In this document: piece after piece, positions 17,578-25,455 of the stretch | Layout: every line of letters begins with the position of its first letter | Numbering within the stretch: the first letter of the stretch is position 1 | Source of the DNA: Burkholderia sp. 8Y | GTDB lineage: Bacteria; Pseudomonadota; Gammaproteobacteria; Burkholderiales; Burkholderiaceae | Length of the DNA stretch: 64,000 nucleotides | Direction: 5' to 3' | Assembly: GCF_902506145.1 (NCBI RefSeq) | Contig: NZ_LR733520.1 | Coordinates: 2,753,044 to 2,817,043, forward strand | The notes under the pieces: model-generated | The model's input: only the letters and a program-made list of their open reading frames with translations | Database searches by the model: none | What the model was told of the DNA's origin: nothing | Made by a program: the position numbers and the translations under genes

Positions 17578-18507
17578 TCACATCGACGCCGTACTGGTCA
17601 ATGCATGACTGGAAAACATCGACGCCATGCGCCCCGTCTCCCGTCCGCCCTTGTCAGCCTCGCCAACCGAAAACCGCGCGTCATTCCGGACCTGCGTCTC
17701 GCGCGCAGACGGCGCGGGACGCATCGGCCAATGCAGAAGCTCCGCTGCGATCTGCCGGTAGTCGCGCGCCGCGGCTGTCGCCGGGAACGCTTCCACCGCA
17801 CAACGCGAGAGCTCCTTCGCCCGAGTGACGCGCGCATCCTCGGACACATACCCTGCCTGCACGAGCGACACGGCCAGATACCGGCTCGCGACGCCCGACA
17901 GGTTGTCGAACGCGACCGCCGCGTCAGCCGGGTTCTGCACGTGATTGACAAGCACGCGGAACTGGCCGATCGCATGGGCGTAGTGCAGACGCTTGATGCA
18001 CGCGTACGCCTCGGTGATCGCGGACGCGGCTACCCGCGTCACGATAAGAAAGTCATGCGCCTGCGCCGCGAGCGACGAGAGCGCGCCGTATCGATCGAGC
18101 TGCGCGTCGATTAGCACGATGTCCGCCGGACCGTCGAGCAGCGCGCGGCACTGCGCGGCGTCGTGGCTGATGCGCTCGTCGCGTGGCGCGGCGATCAGCG
18201 AGAAGCCGAACGGCGTGCGCGTCACCGCGTCCTGCAGCGCCTCGCGGCCCGACATCACCGCGGCGAGCGCGCCCGCGCCCGACAACCCGGCCATGCGCGT
18301 CACCGATGCCGCGTTCTGCCGCTCGTCGATCACGAGCACATCCTTGCCATGCACGGACAGCGCGGCGCCCAGATTCACGACCGCCGACGTGCAGCCGATT
18401 CCCGCCGGTCCGCCCGCGACCGCCACCACGCGCGAACCGGCGCGCGTGAGCAGCCTTCTCAGGCCCTCAGCCTGGTCGAGCACGAACTTATCCAAAGCGG
18501 ACCTCAT
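17578..18507 (-). CDS. flhG: Flagellar number/placement regulator FlhG (MinD-like, degenerate P-loop)
   Basis: 309 residues of the ParA/MinD superfamily. It acts with FlhF to set flagellar number and position. It opens LDQAEGLRRLLTRAGSRVVAVAGG. The deviant Walker A region reads GGPAGIGCTSAVVNLGAAL, where the signature lysine is Pro34 and the P-loop lysine is Cys39, unlike the intact KGGVGKT of ParA in this same window. Walker B-like DIVLIDAQLD and the later LVNHVQNP segment are present. The C-terminal 40 residues are low-complexity. Its start overlaps the end of flhF by 20 bases, suggesting coupled translation. Confidence 0.9.
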   Translation of the reverse strand: MRSALDKFVLDQAEGLRRLLTRAGSRVVAVAGGPAGIGCTSAVVNLGAALSVHGKDVLVIDERQNAASVTRMAGLSGAGALAAVMSGREALQDAVTRTPFGFSLIAAPRDERISHDAAQCRALLDGPADIVLIDAQLDRYGALSSLAAQAHDFLIVTRVAASAITEAYACIKRLHYAHAIGQFRVLVNHVQNPADAAVAFDNLSGVASRYLAVSLVQAGYVSEDARVTRAKELSRCAVEAFPATAAARDYRQIAAELLHWPMRPAPSARETQVRNDARFSVGEADKGGRETGRMASMFSSHALTSTASM

Positions 18508-20341
18508 GCAGTTCGGTGGTGGCGCGCGCGGACAATGCGGACAGCAGGGCCGGCACTTCGTCGTCCTGCGGCACGAACGGCGAACCGTCGCGCGGAATGC
18601 AGAACGCGCTCTTGATCAGAAAACGCTTGGTGGCGACGTACAGGTTCTCCGGCACCTTCTGCCCGGTCGAGACGTAATGCACCGGCAGCTTGTAGCGGAT
18701 GACGGTATCGAGCACGCCGCCGAGATTGGTCGCTTCGTCGAGCTTGGTCAGGATGCAGCCCGCGAGCGGCGGCTGATCGGCTGCGCTCTTGTACGCCTGC
18801 ACCACTTCGTTGAGCGTGTCGCCGTGGCTCGTCGCGTTGAGCAGCAACAGACGCTGCACCGGATGACCCGCGCCGCAGAGCATCGAAATCTGGTCGGACA
18901 CCATGCGATCGCGCTGGCTCATGCCGATGGTGTCGATCAGCACGATGTGCTTGTTACGCAGTTCGGAGAGCGCAAGTTGCAGGTCGGCGGCGTCCTTCAC
19001 CGCGTGGACCGAGACGCCGAGAATCTTGCCGAAGATGCGCAGTTGCTCGTGCGCGCCGATCCGGTAGCTATCGGTCGTGAGCAGCGCGACCTTGCTTGCG
19101 CCGAAGCGCATCACGCAGCGCGCGGCGAGCTTCGCGGTGGTCGTGGTCTTGCCGACGCCCGTCGGGCCCATCAGCGCGAACACGCCGCCGCGTTCCATCA
19201 GCGCGTCTTCGCTCGCCATGACCGGCAGATTCGATTCGAGCACCTGCTGCACCCATTCCATCGCGTGCTCGGCACTCTCCATCTCGGGCATGTTGTCGAC
19301 GACCATGCGCACGAGCTGCGCCGAGAAACCGGCCGCGAACAGGCGCTTGGTCAGCCCGGCGTTGCCCGGGCTGCGGCGCTGGCGCTCGCCCCACAGCAAA
19401 CCGGAGAAGTGCTCCTCCATCATCTCGCGCATCGACGAAAGCTCGTGCATCACCGTTTCGTTGACGACTTGCTCCATGCGTGCGCGGATCGCTTCCGTCA
19501 CGACGGCCGCCGCGTTCGCGGGCAGGCCCTCGATCGCATTGTCAGGCGACGCCTCGGCTTGCGGCGCGCCCCCGTTGATCTTGTGCGCGGCGCGGCGCGC
19601 GGCGACTTGCGCGGCTTCGCGCGCCCAGTCGGGCGTGTCGATCTTCGCCTGCGCGGGCTGGCGCATCGCGAAGTTGCCCGATTCGGGCTTGTCGGCGTGC
19701 TTGTCGATGCGCTTGTCGGCGGCCTTCTCGGCAGATGCCTTGGGCGACACCGGCACGCCAAGACCGCGAGCGATCGCGGCGGATGCCGTCAGCGGACGGT
19801 TCGACGGCATCGCGGACTGCTCGGCGATGCGGCGCGCATGCTGGATCAGCCACGGGTTGGACTCGGCCATCGTGCGCGGCGCCTCGTCGGCATAGGCATC
19901 GCGCGGGGCGTCGTGGTCGCCGGCATCCGCGTCCGCTTCCGGATTCGCGCCGAAGACCGACGAAAACACGTCGCCGCTCGCGTACGGATTCGCGGCAACC
20001 GATTGCTTCGCGGCCACGGCTGCGGCGGCTTGCGCGAGCGCGGCGCGCGGCGTGGCGCTCGGGAACGCGGCGGGCGCCTGATCGTGCGCCGCCGGCGAAA
20101 TGGATGCGATGTCGCGGTCCGCCACGCCGACGATCTCGACGGAACCATCGTCCAGCGTGCGATTCGACAACACGACGGCATCGGGGCCGAGGGCTTCACG
20201 AACCTGGCGCAGTGCGTCGCGGCTGTTCGCGCCAATGAATTTACGAATGTTCAAACTTGCCCCCGATGAGGTATGAGACTGCGATCTTTGCGAGGCGGGC
20301 GCTGCCGGATGTCCGGTGCGTCCGCTTTTCAGTGAAGCCAT
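18488..20341 (-). CDS. flhF: Flagellar SRP-type GTPase FlhF
   Basis: SRP-family GTPase needed for correct flagellar placement. N-terminal B domain: NIRKFIGANSRDALRQVREALGPDAVVLSNR. A long Ala/Pro-rich disordered linker (about residues 90-260) follows. Then the N and G domains: GPTGVGKTTTTAKLAAR (P-loop, about residue 390), LLTTDSYRIGAHEQLRIFG, LIDTIGMSQRD, TKLDEATNLGGVLD. From the first ATG the protein has 617 residues, but the first 29 (rich in Ser, Gln, Gly) look like leader. A TTG at 20254, directly before AACATTCGT (NIR) and after GGGGG, gives the family's usual start, so the real length may be about 588. First gene of flhF-flhG-fliA; flhA is missing from its usual place upstream. Confidence 0.93.
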   Translation of the reverse strand: MASLKSGRTGHPAAPASQRSQSHTSSGASLNIRKFIGANSRDALRQVREALGPDAVVLSNRTLDDGSVEIVGVADRDIASISPAAHDQAPAAFPSATPRAALAQAAAAVAAKQSVAANPYASGDVFSSVFGANPEADADAGDHDAPRDAYADEAPRTMAESNPWLIQHARRIAEQSAMPSNRPLTASAAIARGLGVPVSPKASAEKAADKRIDKHADKPESGNFAMRQPAQAKIDTPDWAREAAQVAARRAAHKINGGAPQAEASPDNAIEGLPANAAAVVTEAIRARMEQVVNETVMHELSSMREMMEEHFSGLLWGERQRRSPGNAGLTKRLFAAGFSAQLVRMVVDNMPEMESAEHAMEWVQQVLESNLPVMASEDALMERGGVFALMGPTGVGKTTTTAKLAARCVMRFGASKVALLTTDSYRIGAHEQLRIFGKILGVSVHAVKDAADLQLALSELRNKHIVLIDTIGMSQRDRMVSDQISMLCGAGHPVQRLLLLNATSHGDTLNEVVQAYKSAADQPPLAGCILTKLDEATNLGGVLDTVIRYKLPVHYVSTGQKVPENLYVATKRFLIKSAFCIPRDGSPFVPQDDEVPALLSALSARATTELHEVRFG

Positions 20342-20551
20342 TATTGCGAAGAAGCCCTTTGGCCTATTGCTGGATAAAGGGTGGGAAAGAGGGGTATTTC
20401 GACTGATGGACGACGCCCGGGCGATCCGGCGGCGGGAACCGGGAAAAGATTCCGCTTCTCAGCGGACAACCGGCAGCCGGGCAGCGTAAGCTGTGAGGCC
20501 GAACGCCCAACGCCCGGCTTCGCCCGGAACAACAACAGGAGACTTGACCGC

Positions 20552-22246
20552 ATGACCTCCGACGTTTCCCCCGCTCAGTCGCACCAGACCACCGGCGCGC
20601 GTCTTGTCGTGGATGCGCTCGTGCATCACGGCGTCGAGCGCGTGTTTTGCGTGCCGGGCGAGAGCTTTCTCGCCGTCCTCGATTCACTGCACGACGAAAC
20701 CGCGCAGATCCAGACCATCGTGTGCCGCCACGAGGCGGGCGCGGCGAACATGGCCGAAGCCGTCGGCAAGCTGACCGGCCGTCCGGGCGTCGCCATCGTG
20801 ACGCGCGGGCCGGGCGCGACGCACGCGTCGATCGGCGTGCACACCGCGTATCAGGACTCGACGCCGATGATCCTGCTCATCGGCCAATGCGCGCGCGACC
20901 ATATGGATCGCGAGGCGTTTCAGGAGATCGACTATCGCCGCATGTTCGGGCAGATGGCGAAGTGGGTCGCGCAGATCGACGATCCGCGCCGCGTACCCGA
21001 GTATCTGAGTCACGCGTTCCATGTGGCGATGGCGGGTCGGCCGGGGCCAGTCGTGCTCGCGTTGCCCGAGGACATGCTGACGGAATCGTGCGAAGCCGTG
21101 CCGCCCGCGCCGCATTACCAGCGCGTCGCGGCGGCGCCCTCGGCCGCGCAGGTGGAGCGGCTGCGCGATCTGCTTTCGAACGCGAAGAAGCCGTTCGTGA
21201 TCGCGGGCGGCAGCGGCTGGACGCAAGAAGCCACGCAGGACTTCGCCCGCTTCATCGAGCGATGGAAGCTGCCGGCGGGCTGCGCGTTCCGCTTCCAGGA
21301 CACGTTGAATAACGAGCATCCCAATTACGCGGGCGATGTCGGCCTCGGCATCAATCCGGCGCTCGCCGCCCGCGTGGGCGACGCCGACGTGCTCTTCGTG
21401 CTCGGCCCCCGCATGGGCGAATCGACGACGGGCGGCTACACGCTGCTCGACATCCCGAAGACGAAGCAGACGCTCATTCACGTGCATCAGGGCGCGGAGG
21501 AACTGGGGCGCGTCTACAGCGCCGATTTGCCGATCGTTTCGGGCATGCCCGAAATCGCCGCGATGCTGGCTGCGCTGGAACCGCCCGCCGAAGTCTCCTG
21601 GGCCGGAAGCGCCGAAGCCGCGCACGCCGCGTATCTCGACTGGCGCAAGCCCCGGCCGATGCTCGGCGATGTCCAGCTCGGCGAAATCATGCGTACGCTG
21701 TCGGAGCGCCTGCCCGCCGACGCGATTCTCACGAACGGCGCGGGCAACTACGCGACGTGGCTGCATCGGCATTACGCGTACCGGCACTTCCGCTCACAGG
21801 TTGCGCCGACGAGCGGCGCGATGGGGTACGGCGTGCCGGCCGCGATCGCGGCGAAGTCGCTTTATCCCGAGCGCACGGTGATCGCGTTCGCGGGCGACGG
21901 CTGTTTCATGATGGCGAGCCACGAGATCGCGACGGCCATGCAATATGGATTGGCGGCGATTTTCGTCGTGGTGAACAACGCACAGTACGGCACGATCCGC
22001 ATGCATCAGGAGCGGCATTATCCGCATCGTGTGCATGGCACGGGGCTCACGAATCCGGATTTCGTCGCGTATGCGCGGGCGTTCGGCGCGCACGGGGAGT
22101 TGGTGGAGGCGACGGATGAGTTCATGCCGGCGTTCGAGCGCGCGGTGAGTTCGGGGCTTCCGGCGGTTATCGAGATTCGGATTCCGCAGGATCAGAGCAC
22201 GCCGGGGGCGACGTTGGAGCAGGTTCGGGAGCAGGGGAGGAAGTGA
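20552..22246 (+). CDS. Thiamine-diphosphate-dependent enzyme, acetolactate-synthase-like
   Basis: 564 residues from the ATG at 20552, preceded by AGGAGA; the frame is open further upstream but is not coding there. Three ThDP-enzyme domains: the Pyr domain with the activating glutamate in CRHEAGAANMAEAVGKLTG; a central domain (AKKPFVIAGGSGW); and the PP domain with the GDG...NN motif AGDGCFMMASHEIATAM (about residue 448) and VVVNNAQYG. Family members include acetolactate synthase, benzoylformate decarboxylase and related enzymes. It has no adjacent small subunit and is not in an ilv operon, so catabolic or other ligase/decarboxylase roles are equally possible. A strong terminator follows. Confidence 0.85.
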   Translation: MTSDVSPAQSHQTTGARLVVDALVHHGVERVFCVPGESFLAVLDSLHDETAQIQTIVCRHEAGAANMAEAVGKLTGRPGVAIVTRGPGATHASIGVHTAYQDSTPMILLIGQCARDHMDREAFQEIDYRRMFGQMAKWVAQIDDPRRVPEYLSHAFHVAMAGRPGPVVLALPEDMLTESCEAVPPAPHYQRVAAAPSAAQVERLRDLLSNAKKPFVIAGGSGWTQEATQDFARFIERWKLPAGCAFRFQDTLNNEHPNYAGDVGLGINPALAARVGDADVLFVLGPRMGESTTGGYTLLDIPKTKQTLIHVHQGAEELGRVYSADLPIVSGMPEIAAMLAALEPPAEVSWAGSAEAAHAAYLDWRKPRPMLGDVQLGEIMRTLSERLPADAILTNGAGNYATWLHRHYAYRHFRSQVAPTSGAMGYGVPAAIAAKSLYPERTVIAFAGDGCFMMASHEIATAMQYGLAAIFVVVNNAQYGTIRMHQERHYPHRVHGTGLTNPDFVAYARAFGAHGELVEATDEFMPAFERAVSSGLPAVIEIRIPQDQSTPGATLEQVREQGRK

Positions 22247-22321
22247 GGTGTCGCTTCCTGACTAAGCGAGTTGAGCGTCATGGCCCGGGGCGTCGGACGC
22301 CCTTTTGAATCAATACGGCAG

Positions 22322-22353
22322 GGCGGCCAGTTCTTTGACTGGCCGCCTTTCTT
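22322..22353 (+). terminator. Rho-independent terminator of the ThDP enzyme gene
   Basis: Perfect 10-bp stem GGCGGCCAGT / ACTGGCCGCC (22322-22331 with 22338-22347), 6-base loop, then TTTCTT. It lies 76 bp after the stop codon of the ThDP enzyme and isolates it from the downstream cassette. Confidence 0.85.
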
Positions 22354-22619
22354 GCGCACACGCGCGCCGGTTCAATGCCCACGTTTGGCGAAATTACAAC
22401 TCTGCGACCGAAAGAACTCGGACTAACGCTTCTGCCGTGAGGCGATTCAACGGGCATCGTCAAAGTTTGTAATTTCAACGATTCCTTTGCTTTCGTCGCA
22501 ATGCGACTTTTTGTTTGCTTTGTACGCTGACAGATGGCGCTTCGCATGCGGTTCTAATCAGCGAGCCGCTATCCGATGCCAACAATTAAGCATAACGAAA
22601 CCAATACGAGAGGCCGCTC
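22354..22619. other. Intergenic, AT-richer leader of the PAAR/Tae4 cassette
   Basis: 266 bp without a convincing gene. The base composition drops clearly below the neighbours, with runs such as TTTGTAATTTCAACG and CTTTTTGTTTGC. The promoter of the following three-gene cassette should lie here, but no clear -35/-10 pair stands out. A ribosome-binding site GAGAGG sits 6 bases before the PAAR gene start. Confidence 0.5.
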
Positions 22620-23177
22620 ATGATGCGACGAATGGCAGTAGTTGGCGACAAGCTAAATAACGGCGGGGAAATCTGCCGTCAATCTGGAATGACGTTCACC
22701 ATGGGCGATGGGGGACATCAGGCGGCGCTCATTGATGGGGCAGCGTACTGTCCGGTCTGCAAAACTACCGGCTTTATAACCAGAGTCGGTGGTCTACGTC
22801 GTATGACGCTTGGCAACGGTGAAATTGCGCTAGATCGCGACGCGGTGATATGCGGCTGTCCCGAGCATCCTCATATCGTGGCGAAACTCGCGGGAGAAGC
22901 GTGGTACGACGATCTGGCCGAGATTCTCGGGACGATTCGTTCGGAAAAGGCAGCCGGGATCGATAGCGCGTCGATGAAGAAAGGACCGTTTGACGAGTGC
23001 GTACACGCTTTGAACGTGCCAGAGGGCTACCCGTACTTGATCCTTAAAGCAGACGGACAAATCACGTGCGGCCGGACAGATAGCACCTGCCGTTTGCCTC
23101 GCATTTACACGGAGGACGCGGAACCTTACGAAATTCACTGGGGCGACGAAGCGTTGAGCCATAAGGATTGGAAGTAA
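22620..23177 (+). CDS. PAAR-domain protein (type VI secretion spike tip / effector carrier)
   Basis: 185 residues. Residues 5-95 are a PAAR domain of the Burkholderia type: AVVGDKLNNGGEICRQSG, FTMGDGGHQAALIDGAAYCPVCKTTGFI, then RMTLGNGEIALDRDAVICGCPEHPHIVA, with Cys and His residues for a metal at the cone tip. After a short linker, residues 120-185 (FDECVHALNVPEGYPYLILKADGQITCGRTDS... YTEDAEPYEIHW) resemble the transthyretin-like extension seen at the ends of VgrG and PAAR proteins. No toxin domain is present, so it probably carries the product of the next gene. The start has GAGAGG 6 bases upstream. Its stop overlaps the next start (TAATG). GC content is lower than surroundings. Confidence 0.85.
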   Translation: MMRRMAVVGDKLNNGGEICRQSGMTFTMGDGGHQAALIDGAAYCPVCKTTGFITRVGGLRRMTLGNGEIALDRDAVICGCPEHPHIVAKLAGEAWYDDLAEILGTIRSEKAAGIDSASMKKGPFDECVHALNVPEGYPYLILKADGQITCGRTDSTCRLPRIYTEDAEPYEIHWGDEALSHKDWK

Positions 23178-23785
23178 TGCCGAACGAGAAGACCATCGTC
23201 CAGACCAATCGGATTCCCGGCTCGGAAAAACTGTTGAATCTAAGGGTAGTCTCGTTCTCTGAACTATGGGCGGCCTATCCGAAATCTGCGCCCTGCGTTG
23301 ATCCGGCAACCGGGAAGGCCGCGTTCGAAGACGAATGCGCGATTCGGTTCGGAGCATGTCTCTCAGGAGTCGGCATTATGAACAAATCATTCAGGGGAGA
23401 AACGTGCTGGTTCCACGGTCATCCCCGGAGCCATATGCTTCGCGCAAAGGAAGTGGCGCAATGGCTGCGCTTACGACCATTCGCCGGGTGCCCGATGCCG
23501 GAGACAATTACCGGTGAGAAATGGAAAGACAGAATCAAAGGACGTACCGGCATAGCGTTTTTCGGCAGCTATTGGCGGCGTTGGCTGAAAGAGAAGCAAC
23601 CGAGCGGCGACCACATAGACCTGTGGGACGGACAGCGCCTTACGCCGAGCACAGAAACTACCTTGCGGTTCAGCCTGGGCATCTCGCACGTGTGGAACCC
23701 TCTTTCGGCCATCGGTATCGGTCCCGAGAATTTTTACTCCGACCTGTCACAGGCAAAGACAATTCTCTTCTGGGAGATAAAGTGA
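23177..23785 (+). CDS. Type VI secretion amidase effector, Tae4 family
   Basis: 202 residues from the ATG at 23177. The pattern matches Tae4 peptidoglycan DL-endopeptidases (NlpC/P60-like): FSELWAAYPKSAPCVDPATG; the catalytic cysteine Cys54 in EDECAIRFGACLSG; WFHGHPRSHMLRAKEVAQWL; KGRTGIAFFGSYWRR; the catalytic histidine His146 in SGDHIDLWDGQRLT; and the ending FYSDLSQAKTILFWEIK. Tae4 cleaves the gamma-D-glutamyl/meso-DAP bond in the stem peptide of rival cells. No signal peptide, as expected for a T6SS-delivered toxin. It overlaps the PAAR stop by one base and the next gene by four (GTGA), so the three are translated together. Confidence 0.88.
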   Translation: MPNEKTIVQTNRIPGSEKLLNLRVVSFSELWAAYPKSAPCVDPATGKAAFEDECAIRFGACLSGVGIMNKSFRGETCWFHGHPRSHMLRAKEVAQWLRLRPFAGCPMPETITGEKWKDRIKGRTGIAFFGSYWRRWLKEKQPSGDHIDLWDGQRLTPSTETTLRFSLGISHVWNPLSAIGIGPENFYSDLSQAKTILFWEIK

Positions 23786-24003
23786 AGCGCGCGTTTCTCT
23801 TAGCCGGACTGTTCGTCCTTGGTGCGGTCGTGGCCGGACTAACGAGCTTGTATCTCGTACTGCCGGACTCTGCTACACCGTGCGGTGATGAGTGCGGCGG
23901 CCGGGCGCTGGCGACGGCACTCGAAAGTGCGCTAGGTGGCGCGCTCTTCTTTCTGTTCGCTGGCATTTGCCTGATGCGCCGTCGGGCACGCGATCGAAGC
24001 TAA
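23782..24003 (+). CDS. Small two-helix membrane protein, candidate immunity protein for the Tae4 amidase
   Basis: 73 residues starting at GTG 23782, which overlaps the amidase stop by 4 bases. MKRAF then helix 1 (LLAGLFVLGAVVAGLTSLYLV), an acidic loop PDSATPCGDECGG, helix 2 (SALGGALFFLFAGICLM) and a basic tail RRRARDRS. Positive ends and an acidic loop predict both termini in the cytoplasm and the loop with two cysteines in the periplasm, where Tae4 acts. Position and coupling fit an immunity gene, but known Tai4 proteins are larger, soluble and periplasmic, so this would be a different kind. No function recognised from sequence alone. Confidence 0.6.
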   Translation: MKRAFLLAGLFVLGAVVAGLTSLYLVLPDSATPCGDECGGRALATALESALGGALFFLFAGICLMRRRARDRS

Positions 24004-24145
24004 GAAAAACAACCTGGTGGCGGCGGCCACATCGTGAACGAGCTCGTCGCTCGCCGTAGCGCGAAGGTCCGGACCGAACCGCAAGAGACAGTCTTCGCCC
24101 GTGCGGATGACGCGGCTCTTCAAAGACGGGTCTGTCCAACGCAAA

Positions 24146-24176
24146 CAGCCCGGCGCGCACTACGCGCGCCGGGCCG
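24146..24176 (-). terminator. Rho-independent terminator of the Liv-type binding protein gene
   Basis: Perfect 11-bp stem GCCCGGCGCGC / GCGCGCCGGGC (24148-24158 with 24164-24174), 5-base loop. On the minus strand it is followed by TGTTTGCGTT. It lies 33 bp beyond the stop of the binding protein gene. Little else is visible between 24004 and 24206. Confidence 0.75.
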
Positions 24177-24206
24177 TTCACATGAACATGAAGCCACCTG
24201 AACCGA

Positions 24207-25355
24207 TTACTTCCCGCCCACGCTCTGCAACGTCGTCCACTTACCGCCGGCAACCTTATACAGCGTGATGCCGCCGTTCTTCAGATCGCCCTTCGCGTCG
24301 TACGCGAGATGGTTCGTCGTCACGCCCTGCATGTCGGTCTTCGCGAGCAGCGGCAAGTACTTCGCCGGGTCGGTCGAGTTGGCCGCCTTCATCGCGGTGA
24401 ACATGGCCATTGCGCCGTCGTAGGCGTACGGCGAGTAAGTCTGCACGTCCTCGTTGAAACGCTTCTTGTACTTCGCTTCGTATGCCGCGCCGCCCGGCAT
24501 TTCGTTCATTGGCAGGCCGGCGAGCGATGCCACCGTGCCGTCCGCCGCGTCGCCCGCGATCTTGATGAACGTGTCGGTCTTCACCATTTCGCCCGCCATC
24601 AGCGGCGCGCGGAAGCCGAGCGTCTTCATCTGCTTGACCATCGGAGCGGCCTGCGAATCCGCGCCGCCGTAGTACACGAGGTCCGGGTTCATCGACTTGA
24701 TCTTGGTCAGAATCGCCTTGAAGTCGACAGCCTTGTCGTTCGTGAATTCACGATCGACAATCGTGCCGCCCGCCGCCTTCGCGGCCTTCTCGAACTGGTC
24801 GGCAAGACCCTGGCCGTAAGCCGTGCGGTCATCGACGATGGCGATCTTCTTGACCTTCAGGTTCTTCACCGCGAATTCGCCCGCGACCGAGCCTTGCTGC
24901 GTGTCGGAGGTCATCATGCGGAACGCGGTCTTGAAACCTTGCGTCGTGTATTCCGGCGCGGTGGCCATCGCGATTTCGGGAATGCCGGCGTTCGCGTAGA
25001 TACGCGATGCCGGAATGGTCGTGCCCGAGTTGAAGTGGCCGAGCATGCCCTTGATGCCGTCGTCCACGAGCTTTTGCGCGACGGTCGTGCCCGTGCGCGG
25101 GTCGGCCTGGTCGTCCGCCGAATCCAGCACGATGCGAACCGGCTTGCCGCCGATCACCGGCTTCGTCGCGTTGAAATCTTCAACCGCGAGCGTGATGCCG
25201 TTCTGGAAGTCCTTGCCGTAGTGAGCCTGCGCGCCGGTCATCGGGCCGGCGAAGCCGACCTTGACGTCGTCTGCCTGCTGTGCGAAAGCGGTCCCCGCGA
25301 GCGACAGGCCGGCGAGCGTCATGGCGGCTGCCAGCTTGGTCATCGTGTGCTTCAT
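24207..25355 (-). CDS. Branched-chain amino-acid-type ABC transporter, periplasmic binding protein
   Basis: 382 residues. Signal peptide MKHTMTKLAAAMTLAGLSLAGTAFA, mature start near QQADDVKVGFAGPMTG. Type I periplasmic binding fold (Peripla_BP_6): AQAHYGKDFQNGITLAVEDFN, GMLGHFNSGTTIPASRIYANAG, IAIVDDRTAYGQGLADQFEK, YYGGADSQAAPMVKQMKTLG. It resembles the LivJ/LivK proteins common in Burkholderia. No permease or ATPase genes adjoin it, so it may share a transporter encoded elsewhere. It lies just downstream of putA on the same strand, about 100 bp apart. Confidence 0.9.
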   Translation of the reverse strand: MKHTMTKLAAAMTLAGLSLAGTAFAQQADDVKVGFAGPMTGAQAHYGKDFQNGITLAVEDFNATKPVIGGKPVRIVLDSADDQADPRTGTTVAQKLVDDGIKGMLGHFNSGTTIPASRIYANAGIPEIAMATAPEYTTQGFKTAFRMMTSDTQQGSVAGEFAVKNLKVKKIAIVDDRTAYGQGLADQFEKAAKAAGGTIVDREFTNDKAVDFKAILTKIKSMNPDLVYYGGADSQAAPMVKQMKTLGFRAPLMAGEMVKTDTFIKIAGDAADGTVASLAGLPMNEMPGGAAYEAKYKKRFNEDVQTYSPYAYDGAMAMFTAMKAANSTDPAKYLPLLAKTDMQGVTTNHLAYDAKGDLKNGGITLYKVAGGKWTTLQSVGGK

Positions 25356-25455
25356 AGCTTCTCCTAATACCAGGTGTGGATGGCAGCTTTCGCCGGGATC
25401 GCCGTGCCTGCTGCCGTTTGTTTTGAACTTGTCTGAACCGGGCGCCGCAAAAGTC

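Noticed and set aside
20552..22246. Calling the ThDP enzyme IlvB/IlvI (biosynthetic acetolactate synthase)
   Set aside because: No small regulatory subunit or ilvC alongside, and sequence features alone do not separate it from related ThDP lyases and decarboxylases.
24004..24206. A Tai4-type soluble immunity gene after the amidase
   Set aside because: The 200 bp only hold the terminator of the next gene and no frame with a signal peptide.
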